From positions 868,001 to 932,000 of the forward strand of contig JADANN010000149.1 of assembly GCA_018806985.1 (NCBI GenBank): a DNA stretch of 64,000 bases, read 5' to 3'. Both the position numbers and the translations under genes were made by a program. How positions within the stretch are numbered: the first letter of the stretch is position 1; every line of letters starts with the position of its first letter. Source of the DNA: Angiostrongylus vasorum. Lineage: Eukaryota; Nematoda; Chromadorea; Rhabditida; Metastrongylidae. Shown one piece after another: positions 1 to 11,479 of the stretch. The notes under the pieces were generated by a model that made no database searches, was not told the DNA's origin, and worked only from the letters and a program-made list of their open reading frames with translations.

Positions 1-950
1 AAATCACGGTAATAACGACGACGAAAACTGTCCAGTAGGTACTAATTCTACCGTAATTATGCCGTTCAATATCATTACACAACAATGACAAATTAACTGG
101 AACAGGTAGCACTTGCACAGAAAACGAAATGATACCAACATCAGACCAAGAATTTTATCAACAAAATTGTATTCACAACATTGAAAGTGGTTACTGTAGG
201 TACAGAAAATAGTTTCTATTGCTCAGCTTTAGAACATAGTGAGGAGGAAGGTGCTCTTTGCTAAGAGCAACAGACTAGACTAAGGCAAATCAAATCAAAA
301 CATCGTCGTTATGCTAACGGCAAAGAAATCCTAGTAACGACGTCCAACCCCCAAATAATATCACAAGCAGACGCCATATGGCCATAGCTGTACGTGTGGA
401 TATAAGAGCTGCATCATAATGAATCGATATAAGGTCATTAAGGCTACCGACAGATAGCACCGTTATATCAATCTGATCATTTTCCACCGTAGATGAACAT
501 CTTTTACGACCCGAAAACAGAAATTAACACGTCAATCTTGACTACTATGTAAATCTATCCACGATCTCAAAAAAAACCCGATCAAACACATGAAGCGTAA
601 TTCATTCGTACTTCCAGAAAACAGCTGAGGTGAATAAGGTACTAGGATTTCCCTGAATAACCAATTTTCTTGCCACTAATTGAAACTCTCACAGTGTGCA
701 ATTAGCAAATCGCCAACTAATCGCGCTTCACTGAACAAAGCCAACGCCAAATGCGCTTCTCCATGAATGAGCAGATTGAACCGGACGGATGGCTCAATGT
801 ATCTTTCGTACAATTTCTATATAACTAGCGCTATAGTACAATACTAAGCTTAGTTTCAGCATTAACTACGTAATATCCTTCGAGTCCACGGTGCAACATT
901 CTTCACAAGTTTATAAGAAAACATAAGTTGTCTTGAAAACTGGTGATAAT
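1..950. other. No recognisable feature
   Basis: AT-rich sequence with no open frame above background, no repeat shared with the rest of the window and no tRNA-like motif that I could find. Confidence 0.5.
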
Positions 951-952
951 AG

Positions 953-1450
953 TTGCTGTGTAACAGCGCTAATTTGGAGTCATTTCTCGAATTCGACAAA
1001 GTTTTATTGCTTTTTCGAAAGCGTATAGCGCAGTTGCTGAATGTGCCAGGATATACCCACTTTGGTGGTTGGTTCGATTATGCGTACGGGAAATACAAGC
1101 CAACGCGATTTCTATCGCTTAGAAGACATTGCTATATTTGGGAAATCAGTAAATTTTGCTTCCACCTTAAATACATTCGTAAACATTTTGTATTATTAAA
1201 AAAAAGTGCTTGCTTGATAATTGGAGAAAGAAAGTTGTATTGTAAAGATCGCAGTCCAGAAAGGTCATTTGTGGCTTCGTTCATACGCTGGATCGAAAAT
1301 GAAGCACAGGTGGCACTACGGATGACCTTATACGTACCGTATGCGGGAGAGACAGAATGCACAAATCGACAGATCCCGAGTGTGACCACCTGCACAATAC
1401 CACCCACCCACCTACTCTATCCGTCGACAATTGGCAAATATACGACGTGA
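953..1450 (+). CDS. Unassigned 165-codon open frame
   Basis: One of the longest non-transposon open frames here, 165 codons in AT-rich sequence. The first half reads like protein (for example RIAQLLNVPGYTHFGGWFDY). No family is recognised, no signal peptide or clear membrane segment is seen, and the nominal start is not an ATG in good context. I see no convincing splice donor or acceptor inside it. It could be an intronless gene, a decayed gene or a chance open frame; the last is quite possible. The same interval is partly open on the minus strand. Confidence 0.2.
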   Translation: MLCNSANLESFLEFDKVLLLFRKRIAQLLNVPGYTHFGGWFDYAYGKYKPTRFLSLRRHCYIWEISKFCFHLKYIRKHFVLLKKSACLIIGERKLYCKDRSPERSFVASFIRWIENEAQVALRMTLYVPYAGETECTNRQIPSVTTCTIPPTHLLYPSTIGKYTT

Positions 1451-1459
1451 GGTCGAATA

Positions 1460-2810
1460 AGGTGAAATGCACATTGTTACCGGTAAATCACAACCCATGC
1501 TATACATATAACGATCTATAGAACAACAATAATGAAGGTGTAGCTGACTTATTGGATGACCGACAAAGTGTCCATGGTAAGATCTCCTTAAAAAATAATA
1601 TACTTTATTTGTCGTCTATTCACTACGAACTTAACTGTGACTTACACAGATCAGACAGAGGGAAGAGGTTGTTGCTATTTCTTTTGACCAAAACGTACGG
1701 AAGTTTGATGAAATCGCATCTACGAATGGGACTGTGTACATACAAATCCACTCATCCCTAATTCACATTCAAACAGATTCCCATTCGCTTTTTTATTCGA
1801 TAAATCCTCCACCCACAGATATGGGTATCAAACCACTAGCTTTTTCTCAGAAACCTAAAGGTTTCTGAGGCACAGTAGATGTGAAGAAGGTTCGTGTAAA
1901 TTGAAACAAAAAGTGATGATGAATGCGTTATAATTGTATTGCGTTGCGAAAACTAGAAAAATTCTGGAAGGACGAGCTCAAATTGTTCTGGAACATCGCT
2001 GGAAATTGTAAGATTTCAGTTTAAATAGTCGACTGCTCAGTGCGACTTACACAAGGCATTTTGGGCGTGAGGCTTTTCTGAGGTTGTCTAAGCGGTCTGA
2101 GACCTATTTTATTCGTTGGTGGGCTGCTAACTATAATTTAGGAAAATCACAGAATTTCATGAATTCATGACTTCGAAAGAAAATTGTTTTTTTTTAAGAG
2201 ATGAAGAATGAATTATCGTTAAAACGAAAATCGTAGAATGAATGATGAAAAAAAAAGAATGATCCGTCTAATTATTAGGAATCACTCCTAAATATTAAGT
2301 AGACTTCTTTGTAAGAAACAATGGAAGATCTCTAAACCAATGACATTACGTAAAATTCTCTTTTAGCAAAATGGGCTAATCACTACAAACCTTCGCTCAA
2401 TCTTTCACAAGTGTAGATGAATTAGTGAACCATTAAGATGATGCCGCATGGATCAGTCCATTCATTTGATCGATTTTGTTTTCTACTATTGTAAACATTA
2501 GTTATCTGTTACCAAGGATGTTTACTACTATAGCACAGAAGTATGGTTGTAAGCCACATTTCAACTCATTTCGTCGAAACTAATCTAAATGGTGCCAGAT
2601 TTTCACAATTTTTACGAAGAGGTAAGAAGCCTCACTCTTGCCCATTAACTCCATAGATTAGCGCTTCATTGACCTCCCGAAACTTTAAAGACGGTTTGAA
2701 TGACTGCAGCATTTGATAGTCGAAGTAACAAAATACTAGTTGTTTTTCGCGAAGGGAGAGTGCAGCGCAGTAGTTTGAAACGCCTTGCAATTCACATGGG
2801 ATTTGTTGAC
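1460..2810. other. No recognisable feature
   Basis: AT-rich, with short open frames only (69 codons at 1552-1761 plus; 62 codons at 2632-2820 minus). Neither has convincing splice sites or family resemblance. Several A/T homopolymer runs lie near 2170-2260. Confidence 0.4.
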
Positions 2811-2811
2811 C

Positions 2812-2958
2812 TTGCGCCACGAGCTCACTAAGCCTTTATCCCTCTAGGATCGGCAAACTGGTACCAGACCTGTCTAGGAGGATACCAGCACCGACTCAAC
2901 ACATCGCTAGGCCACTGCCACCATTGTATAGGCTAGATATGCATTCAAGCATCTCTAA
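2812..2958 (+). repeat. SINE-B copy, truncated
   Basis: Matches the SINE-B family in its central part: the CTCACTAAGCCTTTATCCCT block, then ACTGGTACCAGACCTGTCT, then ATATGCATTCAA. It lacks the tRNA-like head and the TTGATCAACGCC-type 3' end, so it is truncated at both ends. Confidence 0.7.
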
Positions 2959-3149
2959 CAGTCCTCGTTCGAAAACTAACGAAACGGACAAAACTATAGT
3001 AAACAAACAAGAAAAAGAGAGCATGCTAATCAGAACATAAAGTAACAAAGTCTTCGGCTTGATTAAACCCTACCACTCATTCACTTTGAACAAACACAAC
3101 GCCTCATCGTTGTCGAGAAAGAGTTACTGAGTTTTGAGTAAACCAGGTA

Positions 3150-3171
3150 TGATGATGATATGATGATGATG
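3150..3171 (+). repeat. Short (GAT)n microsatellite
   Basis: Interrupted GAT/ATG trinucleotide repeat of about seven units. Confidence 0.8.
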
Positions 3172-3329
3172 AAAGGTATGATGAAAAGATGTTCAGGTGT
3201 GGGTGTTCAAAAAATGGATAAGTGGTTGCCGTCTTTCGTTTCTCCATTTCTCTCAAGCCTTCAACAACTCTTTCGTTTGTTGTGTACGTATATAGTTGTG
3301 ATTTTTTATATGTGCACTAGCGCAGTGTG

Positions 3330-4110
3330 ATACGTTAATGAACAAAACAAGCACAAGTGAGCTACCAGCGAATGGACCACCAAAAAAGAACTGAAAGTAT
3401 TTTCGTTGTTCAAAAGAAAACTATAAAATTTGTCTACTCTATCGTAAACTCCAAACCTCTCGAACAAGCGAATCTACTGATGGCATTCTTAGCAACGACA
3501 TGGTAGTTAAAGAAGAAAAAAAAGTGCTTGAAAAAAGTGTTAATCGACTGATGACAGACCCGAAAGTGAGCTAGGAATTGGGTTAGATGAGGCAAAATTT
3601 CGCATCCCATTCTTTTAGTTGTTCGAATGTTAACTGCTCAACTAGTGGTTGTGCACTGTCCAGCAACAGAATGGTTCCGCTTAGTTTGACCAATGGTGAT
3701 CGTAGACAACGAAGTTCTTGGGGCAAGTGGTCGATTTTACGACGACATCCTACTGTTTCAGTTTTGCTTCATGAATTTGTAGTGGGTGATTCGACGAAAG
3801 TATTATACCTCTTATAGTCCTTTCTCGGTAGAAGTTTGTTCCAGATAAGCACCCTTGCGCTCTACCTTTGTCCCACCTCATGCGAAACGTTTTCGATTAT
3901 CCAACAAAATCCACTTTTAATCATATGTCGCAATGCCATGAAGAAATGGACGCTCTTTCACAAAAGATGCCCATTTAATGACGAACACATTGCCATCCAC
4001 TCATCTACTGTGGCATCCATCCACTGTCATGTTTCTTCTCTTTGTAATTCAGCTGAGATGTCTCACAACTATGGCATCGTTCTTCAAAAAAGCTGTGCGA
4101 ATCATCATGT
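3330..4110 (-). pseudogene. Decayed mariner-family transposase
   Basis: Read on the minus strand in shifting frames, the segment spells recognisable mariner transposase landmarks. KERPFLHGIATYD (stop) KW followed by ILLDNRKRFA corresponds to the family block with TGDEKWILYDNRKR; the first catalytic Asp is at 3920-3922 with an in-frame stop right after it. Then LLLDSAQP and LTFEQLKEW correspond to the second catalytic Asp block (LLHDNARPH...L.EL), followed in another frame by EILPH for the HPPYSPDLAPSDYH region. Near the end, FFKHF and AKNAISRF resemble the family C-terminus. Several stops and frameshifts make it non-functional. I did not locate terminal inverted repeats or the N-terminal helix-turn-helix. 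The plus-strand open frames at 3587-4114 are antisense shadows. Confidence 0.65.
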
Positions 4111-4247
4111 ATGAATATGCAGAAATCAAAGTCTTCAAATGATTAATTCTGATGACAGTGTGTTGTTGCCGATTCGCCTCAGTTTCGAGAATCTCAAATT
4201 CTACAAAAAAACTTTGGAAATCATACGTTCAGTGACCTCAAAGTAAT

Positions 4248-4270
4248 ACTAGTACTTTAGTAGTACTAGT
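4248..4270. repeat. Short perfect inverted repeat
   Basis: ACTAGTACT and AGTACTAGT arms (9 bp) flank a 5-bp spacer in a patch rich in CTAGTA. Small, of unknown meaning. Confidence 0.6.
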
Positions 4271-4596
4271 TTACTAGTAGACGAGCGGTTTCCGTGTCTT
4301 TACGCCAAATTTTTAATTTTTAGTTTCCGTCGGACTGGTTCTTTTTCATATTTAGCCCAATGACCTAAATCCATCAAGAAACGATGCAAAAACAATAAAC
4401 GATAGAACAAAACTACACAACGAGGTCTCTGATGTGAAATGGTATGCAACATGGACAGAGTATCGTGAACTATTCCAAACGAAAGTGTTAACTTTTTTAA
4501 AAGAACAACATTTACATTATCCTTTGGACAACTGGATTGTACGGAATATCGGTAACTGCAGATTAATTTATACTTATTTTGCTGAAAGCTTTGGTT

Positions 4597-4855
4597 GGAG
4601 AGCGCCACTGCGATACACGTGGAGATCGATCTCCGCGCCCAAGGTCCACCAATCCATCCCTCCGGGGTCGGCGAATTGGTACCAGACTTGTCTGGGAGGA
4701 TAGCAACACTGGCTCGATAGATCGGTAGGCCACTGCGAGTCATTGTAAAGGCCAGTATGAATTCAGTCACCTCCAACGATACTTAATTAAGTCGAATGCT
4801 TGGTGCATCCCTCAGGGGATTGATCAACGCCGAGAGCTTTATCCTTTTTAACTCT
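4597..4855 (+). repeat. SINE-B copy, near full length
   Basis: Contains the ATCGATCTCCGCGCCC box-B-like block, the family body (TACCAGACTTGTCTGGGAGG, GTAGGCCACTGCGAGTCATT) and the 3' end TTGATCAACGCCGAGAGC plus TTTATCC. The tRNA-like head is partly lost. The ORFs overlapping it on both strands are repeat sequence, not genes. Confidence 0.8.
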
Positions 4856-5017
4856 TTGCGGAAAAACTAGTCAGCTTAATGAGCTATGAGAAAGTTTTAT
4901 TGGAAGCATTGCATGTATTTTCCTTCTTTGATCGGAACATGTCTACTCCGCAGGCATAAAATTGGATACTTCACTTAGAACGTAATGAATAAATGAAAGT
5001 AAATGTGCAATACAACC

Positions 5018-5180
5018 AGTACGAGGCCGAGATATTTGCAAAACTTCTACCCCAGGCTAGATTCGAACCGGATTTTTTCATTTCGAACCGGCACGGTATG
5101 ACGTGAAATGCAACCAATATGATGTTGAGGTATTTAAAAAACTTTGATCTCTCATTCTGAGGCCAGATTCAAACCGTTAT
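5018..5180 (-). repeat. Two adjacent partial SINE-D copies
   Basis: Two successive copies of the SINE-D 3' half on the minus strand: AATACAACC, GAGATATTTGCAAAACTT and box-B-like GATTCGAACC, then again AAATGCAACC, ATGTTGAGGTATTT and GATTCAAACC. They look like a tandem insertion or duplication of truncated copies. Confidence 0.65.
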
Positions 5181-5240
5181 TCAAAACACAATAATAAGAA
5201 GTAAATAAAAAAGTTAAACAAAACTAACTCGGTCTCAATG

Positions 5241-5298
5241 CTCTCTCTCTCTCCTCACTCACTCTCATGCACTCCTTTCTCCCTCTCTCCCTCAATGA
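5241..5298 (+). repeat. CT-rich low-complexity tract
   Basis: Pyrimidine tract dominated by CT and CTCC repeats. Confidence 0.8.
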
Positions 5299-5299
5299 A

Positions 5300-5980
5300 C
5301 ACATACAAGAAGAATTCACCGTCCTTGGAATCCGTTTTATCCCATTAGAGACAAAATCAATAAATAATAGACTATTTAACTGACTTGATTTACTGTTACT
5401 ACTTTCTGCCGCACCCAGCGCATACCTGAATTCTCAGGCATTGGAACCCCCCTCATAAATTATGGCCAGTGGCAAGATACTGTGGCTTTTTATCTATGAA
5501 ACTCCTCTCATGCGTTCTTGACATTTATTTTATTACATACTACGACATCATTATGAAAATTATTGGTGACACCAGCGATGAAGATGAGGGCGCTTTAAGG
5601 TCATACCATTCCCCTACTCTTTCAAGGACACTGAAACGGTAGACTTTTCAGTTATCTGCCGATTGTATTCTCAAAAAAGCTTTTGCAATACCAACGTCCT
5701 TGTTTAAAAGTACAACCTTGCCGAAACAGCTATTACTAATAATGGAAAGAATATAGAATAATGCCGTTACAAACTTAGCTAAACGAGAGACTTTTTTCCA
5801 GCACTCCTTACCATAATAAACCACTAGCACAGGGGAAGTTCAAAACCTTTTATTTGAATAAGTTTTATATGAAATGGCCTAATGATTAAACGAAACTCAC
5901 AAATAAGGACAACAAAATGCGGAACACGATGGTCAATACTACGAGCACGTAGTCAACAGGAAAGGACCCTTGACCTTTAA
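5300..5980. other. No firm feature; one minus-strand 60-codon frame
   Basis: Mostly featureless. A 60-codon frame at 5648-5830 (minus) has a protein-like stretch (GKECWKKVSRLAKFVTALFY) but no clear exon borders. I do not call it a gene. Confidence 0.3.
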
Positions 5981-5983
5981 AGT

Positions 5984-6181
5984 TTACTCATCACTATGTT
6001 CTGAAACTTCTACATGGATAAAAATGATTAAACCATTAACACTAAGTTCTATTGTTAACAAGACTCGTTTTCTATAGAATGAAACGTTCACATCTAAAGA
6101 TTGACCCAACAAAGAAGAAAGGAAATCCAATGTGAGTGTAGCGTTTACTGGGCGTTGTTCAGGTAGACTGTATTCACTCAC
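5984..6181 (-). CDS. Unassigned 65-codon open frame, weak exon candidate
   Basis: The frame has protein-like composition (RPVNATLTLDFLSSLLGQSL) and ends in a stop. A poor acceptor-like AAGAAATCAG lies just upstream of its open region. No family recognised, and it could be chance. If real it would be a terminal exon of a minus-strand gene. Confidence 0.15.
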   Translation of the reverse strand: MSEYSLPEQRPVNATLTLDFLSSLLGQSLDVNVSFYRKRVLLTIELSVNGLIIFIHVEVSEHSDE

Positions 6182-6189
6182 TGATTTCT

Positions 6190-7190
6190 TAAATGCTTAG
6201 AAACCTAACGGACAGATATGAAACTCTAGCGAGAAGTAAAAAACGCAGTTCTAGAGAGGTTCCTGGTAAGATCGACAAGAATATTTAGAAGACGACATTT
6301 AAATAATCGGAATGCGAAGTTCGCACCAATGCTCATGCTTGATATTTAGCCTCTTCAAGACGCAGAAGAGCATTTTCAATGTAGAAATTTCTCGAACCGA
6401 ATCACACAATCGTTTAGCACCGTAGAAATCGTTCCTGTTTTTTTTCCTTTAACAGACTTTTTGGCTGTGAAAAGGAAAACAGTTAAGCAGTTATTACAAG
6501 AGTAGTTATGACTGGAAACAAGTCTCAGTTACTGAAATCTGTGCAAAATGGCACCGTCCAGTGATTTTGATTCAGAATCAAAGCTTTTCTTAGAATGAAG
6601 CATGAGAATTTCCACACACATTAAAGCTCCTTGAGAACTGTAATGTTCCAGGACGACATATATGAGTTCTTTTAGGCTTGTTATTTTTTACTTAACAAGT
6701 AAAACCATTTTAAGACATGTATGGTTTAAAAAGGCTCGATCTCGAAAAAAACCTAGATAACTCCTTTGAACATCGTCACTAAGGGAATTTCGTGATGTGC
6801 CGAGACTACTCACGCTGCTAACCGGCTTTTTGGAAAGTCAAAACAGATTCTTAATAGATTTGCTTTTCATGGAGACTCAGTGAGTTGGCATGATCTGAGT
6901 ATATAAATGTGCTACAAGAAGTTCAAACGTACACACTTATCAGATGAAAACACTTGAGTAGGCGCGAAATTCGAACATAGGATTAACTGCTGTCCTCAGA
7001 CATTTATTCCTCAACAGTGTTCTTCCAATAGATGTGAACAAGTGTGACAAAAATGAAAAAGAGAACAAGAAGGAATAAGAAAGCGCACCATTGTGATTCA
7101 GATCACGACATGACACGTGCTGAGATTCTTTCGAGAATATTCGGTCACCTGGAAAGACGTAATTAGATTTTTAATGCGAAACACTCTGTT
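6190..7190. other. No gene; possible TATA-like site
   Basis: No open frame stands out. TATATAAATG at about 6900-6909 is followed about 40 bases on by TTATCAG and an ATG that opens only five codons, so I do not treat it as a promoter. Confidence 0.3.
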
Positions 7191-7206
7191 GTGACCCATT
7201 TTGCAG

Positions 7207-7410
7207 CTCTTACGATATTTTTCTTCAAAGACTTATTCAACGGAAAAACGATACAAAATTCGAGTGCTACTGTGTGATTACAGATTAAAATGCATTGAAG
7301 GTAAATCATTTCCAGCTCAAAAACGTTGGCCTCATCTCAAAATTCCAGACGAAATCAAACCCATCCATCATTCAACATGTGGTGAAGAAAGAAAGCAGTA
7401 TAGTTTTTAA
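7207..7410 (+). CDS. Exon-like island, unassigned
   Basis: A good nematode-style acceptor (CCATTTTGCAG) precedes an open frame that reads STEKRYKIRVLLCDYRLK. A good donor (GAAG|GTAAATC) lies at 7300/7301 and a second acceptor-like TTTCCAG at 7309-7315, but these would leave an impossibly short 15-base intron, so only one can be used. The frame without splicing stays open to a stop at 7410. No family is recognised. Confidence 0.25.
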   Translation, partial: LLRYFSSKTYSTEKRYKIRVLLCDYRLKCIEGKSFPAQKRWPHLKIPDEIKPIHHSTCGEERKQYSF

Positions 7411-7940
7411 GCTGTAGCCAAACCCCTACACGACCTCGATCACCTCCATAGGCGACGGTTGGTTGTGAAAGAGCGAAACGAATAGAAGAAGTGCTGAGAC
7501 TCAAACGATATGAAAATAGGCTACGCAGTTTTCTTAGCTATGCTCATAAGTGTTTCAACTGCAAAGAAAAACAGAGAAGAAAACCAAAAAAAGAAAAAAA
7601 GAAAAAAGTGAAAATGATCGTTAAGAGGGTCAAATGGATATGATGTTAGTGTTACAATACGAAGAATGACTATGTTCACAGGTGTTTACTTCAGTTTTCA
7701 TCTTCAAATCGAGTGTCGACTTGAGAAGAGACAGAAATTTAATGCTCGAGAACCCGTTTTGTAGAAGGGAAGAAGGAACATGATAAGATTAACTTAGTGA
7801 AAACTTCCAAAATGTTCCATAAAAGGAGAAAAAAGCAGAACAACTTCGAAGAAAAAACACGTCAGCCTGAAATTCAAGAACAAAGCAATAGTTAATAGGA
7901 TTCGAATCACTGAAGAAATGCGATAGAATGCTTGTAATAC

Positions 7941-8207
7941 ATGTCATTTCAACAAGCCCAAAAATTGGATCCATTCTGGATTCCACAAGAAAACAAAGGA
8001 GTAGCAAATCCCCTGTTAAACAGCTGTTCCCAAAATAAACTGTTGCGGATGATATCGACTTTGTTCTCAACATTACTGACGGGATGTGTAATAAGAGAGA
8101 AACTGAAACACCAAGCAACAGCAGCAGTGGTTCGTCTGTCAGAAACTGAGCCAAGCAATTCGCACTCGAATCATTATTCCATATCGATTCCACCAATCAA
8201 TCGATAG
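7941..8207 (+). CDS. Unassigned 88-codon open frame
   Basis: Starts at an ATG and reads through 88 codons with protein-like composition: a central stretch LLRMISTLFSTLLTGCVIRE, then a polar Ser/Asn/His-rich tail ending SISIPPINR. A stop precedes the ATG in frame. It could be a terminal exon or small gene. The minus strand is also open here over 135 codons with a hydrophobic reading, so the coding strand is uncertain. Confidence 0.25.
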   Translation: MSFQQAQKLDPFWIPQENKGVANPLLNSCSQNKLLRMISTLFSTLLTGCVIREKLKHQATAAVVRLSETEPSNSHSNHYSISIPPINR

Positions 8208-8209
8208 CG

Positions 8210-8820
8210 TTAAAAAGTTCCACTTCAATGTCTGGTATTCGAAAAAAATGTACGCACTTCTGAAGTGATCTCTCAACAAATCGATATTTGCTAGCATCGA
8301 AAAGTAACATTAAATGATCTTTAAATGAGGAAAAAATTCCTAGCAAATATTGAATAAAACTCGAAAACTCTTCAATCTAAAGGAAAGAACTCCTAATGTC
8401 AGAGACTCAGAATGCAGCTTACGTTAAGTACAAAGCAAATTTCAGGAATTAGTTACCAGACGAGCCGATTATTGATTACTAACAGTGATTGGAGAAGAGG
8501 TGCAATTAAGTTATACATTCATATACAAAACGACAACATCCTATGCAATACTGGAGAGAGGTGCAATGCTCGATCGATTCCCATTCTAAGCATTTTGACA
8601 GCACCTAGTCAACCAGTACGACTACCAAAAGTCTTCTTGAAACCGTGACTCGTTCAGTTATCAAAGGCAGACGGACAATTTTAACTCGATCCGACAACAT
8701 ACTGGTTATTAAGGCAACATAGACGGTTTATTAATTCTTCAGAAAAGGTCATCATGTGAGTCACGACGGAATTGCCCTTAACAACATTGCACGCTTCAAA
8801 AACAGATTCGGCTTTTATGC
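8210..8820. other. No recognisable feature
   Basis: AT-rich. A 78-codon frame at 8412-8648 (plus) has no convincing splice context. Confidence 0.35.
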
Positions 8821-8821
8821 G

Positions 8822-9364
8822 CTATAAACAAAAAAATCTAGGAAGAAATTTGACAGCAACCAAGAACTGACATTTATCAGCACCGCACTGATAATAACGT
8901 ACTTCCAAACTCCTAAACATCATAACTGAACCGAATGTGAACCGATGAGTAAAGAAATTATAAAAAATCCATGGAAACCACTGGCACATTTCCCCAGCCC
9001 TGGCTCTCCAATGCAATACAAAGATTAAGGAGAAGTGCAAACCACAAACGTTAACGAACGAGAAGAGGAAACTCGAGCTAAATTTGCTACATCCTATGAA
9101 TAAATTAAAAATCGAACTGAGGATGAAACTATTATAATAGTAGAAATAAAATCCACTTGTAAAAAAAAAGGCGGTGAAATTTAGACACTCTCGAGCACTA
9201 GGATGATGTAGAACGTTGAGATCTGATTCTTCAAAATCAGTCTTTTGCATTATCTGTAGCACTGTTAAACCATACAAACAATGATTTGAGAGAATCCCAG
9301 CAGAGTTCATTTGTCCCATATGCAACTCGGGGCGCTCCGACTGCTTGATGGACATGAAGGACAT
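8822..9364 (-). CDS. Unassigned 180-codon open frame
   Basis: The longest open frame outside the transposons. The N-terminal third is mixed (for example SNHCLYGLTVLQIMQKTDFE). The middle is Phe/Tyr/Ser-rich, as expected when a T-rich strand is read through, and the C-terminal part is hydrophobic with several Cys. No family or signal peptide is clear. It may contain a genuine exon around 9000 (GC-richer, RARAGEMCQWFPW) flanked by read-through. Treat it as possible coding only. Confidence 0.25.
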   Translation of the reverse strand: MSFMSIKQSERPELHMGQMNSAGILSNHCLYGLTVLQIMQKTDFEESDLNVLHHPSARECLNFTAFFFTSGFYFYYYNSFILSSIFNLFIGCSKFSSSFLFSFVNVCGLHFSLIFVLHWRARAGEMCQWFPWIFYNFFTHRFTFGSVMMFRSLEVRYYQCGADKCQFLVAVKFLPRFFCL

Positions 9365-9369
9365 AAGGC

Positions 9370-9995
9370 TTTTCGAATTAGGCCAGTCTTGTTTCTTCTG
9401 CTACAATTACCCGGTAGATACGTCATACGTTAATGTACGGACTGAGTATTTATTAAAGGGTCACATATAACGCTTCCCGTTCTTTCTAGATATTTGACTG
9501 TAGGATTTCACGCAAGCATATCTACATATGATTTCTTTAGTATGACTATAACATGTGCATAAGAAAGGTGGAAGTGGATCTATCGCAAGAGAAACATATC
9601 CATCCTTTGAATCGACCAATGTCTCAGAGCAAATATATAGTCGCTTCCTTCGTGCTCGTCTGCTTATCCTCCATTTGAAAACGCCCTACGTAACCTCGTA
9701 AGCAACTGGTTCCAAATTCTTCAAATTAGAGAGAGAGCAGCAAGGAACATGAACATTTTGCATGATACACATTTTCAAGCAAACACGACCGTTCCTGAGA
9801 ACGATGGTCATCGCCCGATGAAAATTGGCAGGGAAGTTCGCAGAATTTTGGCGCCCGAAGATTAGAATCAAGTAGAGAGTGGGTGGCGCATGCGGAAATG
9901 AAAATAGGAAACTCAAAAACATTGACTGAATGCCTTCAGTAATTGCCCAACAGGGAGAAATTGCTCAAGAAAACGAGCATTCTGATGGTTCTTTA
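9370..9995. other. No recognisable feature
   Basis: Nothing beyond short frames (78 codons minus at 9686-9922 without exon borders). Confidence 0.35.
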
Positions 9996-9999
9996 ATGA

Positions 10000-10302
10000 A
10001 TGATGGTTAGATTATCAAAAAGGGAGCTCGCGCCAGAGTCGAGCGCTTTGCTGACTGCGAGCAACTGTTCCCGGCATGACATACGATTCTCAAAAAATCG
10101 ATTCGACAACACAAATCCACAACAACACATGTTTACTAGCATACGAAGTAATAAAAATACAACAGCAGTTAGTAATGGACATGAACCAACTACGCGTGAT
10201 ATTCAAAAACCCTATATCGAGGGTCCTGTACAGAAATATTTTAAACGGTGTTTTTGGAGTGGTGAACAATCCAAAAGCTCAGTAATAAGGCTTGATGACA
10301 AG
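10000..10302 (+). CDS. Candidate first coding exon
   Basis: ATG followed by 101 codons ending exactly at a strong donor, GATGACAAG|GTGAGA, in phase 0. The reading is polar and protein-like (SKRELAPESSALLTASNCSR near the start; RDIQKPYIEGPVQKYFKRC near the end) and is GC-richer than its surroundings. No domain is recognised. Read-through past the donor would add only 17 codons before a stop. The next exon was not found with confidence; the 12863-12957 island requires a different phase, so a direct join is not supported. Confidence 0.4.
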
Positions 10303-10769
10303 GTGAGAAAACAGAGTGGAACAGGACGTCAAGCATTTACAGTCGTGCCCCACTAATTTAATTATTTCTGATGCGCTTGCTAATCCCCATTACTGACGAC
10401 ATGCTCGAAAATTTAAGGGAAAAATAGAAACTGACTCTACTGATTACAATAATTGCCGGTTGTGAGATGCTCATGCCGACCATAGTAAAAGAAATGAGAG
10501 GGACTGACGACCATCTGGTGCCCGAGCGCTATCCACAAAAAATCGACAGTAGATGAGCGCCAACGACGTCATAGTTGAAAAGAAACACTTCGGAAAGCTA
10601 TTGAACTTGATGTCTATGAACTTCATTGATTTTGATGCAGTTGAAGCGTAAATGCAAGTAACTATGCACACAAAGCTCACTGATAAAAGGATGAAGAGTT
10701 AGGCCTTGATTAATCCCCGACAAATGTGTTATGCAATCAAGTCCGCTCATAAAATCTTGGAGATGATTT

Positions 10770-10925
10770 GTGGTGGCATAGCGATGTATGAAATCAGTGC
10801 TTCTTTCTTCCAGACAGCCTGGCACCAATTTGTCGATCGACAGCGATGAAATAACTGGTGTCCCCGGGGAGTGAGATCGAACCAACAACCAACGATGCAA
10901 TGTATTGCAGGATTTGGGAAGCACA
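10770..10925 (-). repeat. Diverged SINE-B copy
   Basis: Retains GATGTATGAAATCAGTGCT, CCAGACAGCCTGGCACCAAT and AATGTATTGCAGG in the SINE-B order, inverted relative to the family head. The overlapping minus-strand ORFs (10598-10951) are inside this repeat. Confidence 0.6.
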
Positions 10926-10952
10926 AATCCACATTGGAGCCAGTCAAGCATT

Positions 10953-11092
10953 TAGCCTACAGAAAGGTAATCTCGCGTTCGAATATGGCTTGGGATGAAA
11001 ATTTTGCAAATATCTTAGCATCGTAGCGCTTGTATTTAACAATCATACCGTGCCGTGGGAAAGTAATAAGCAGTGAATAAAAAATTAAACAT
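10953..11092 (+). repeat. SINE-D copy, head truncated
   Basis: GGTAATCTCGCGTTCGAAT (box B side), TTTTGCAAATATCTTAGCAT, then the A-rich tail AGTGAATAAAAAATTAAAC, as in other SINE-D copies. Confidence 0.75.
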
Positions 11093-11479
11093 CATTGCAG
11101 AGTACGTGAACCACCACGACATAAGGGCCTGAAGAATAGAATAGTGTTCTCAAAACTGGCGTCCAACACAGCAGTTAATCGATAACTATCAAAGACTTCG
11201 CCTTCTGGGGAACATATGGTACGAAGGTCGAAGAAGAGTGTTTTGTCGTTCCTATCAGTTTCAAAAATGCAAAAAATCTCAAATGATCTAAAAAGTTTGT
11301 AAAATAGCGTATATTATTTTGGATCGCATCGCAACATAATGGTGCATTAGTATCGCAAATTGTAAAAAAAAAGTGTAGACATAGTTTTCTTGCTCATTAA
11401 AATTAAAGCCAACCATGGTACCCTGAAATACCAAGCTTTAAGGTTAGATAAACGGAACATGGGGATAAAGGACAAAAGT

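Noticed and set aside
3587..4114. Two plus-strand, Cys-containing frames that look like small proteins
   Set aside because: They are antisense to the mariner transposase fossil.
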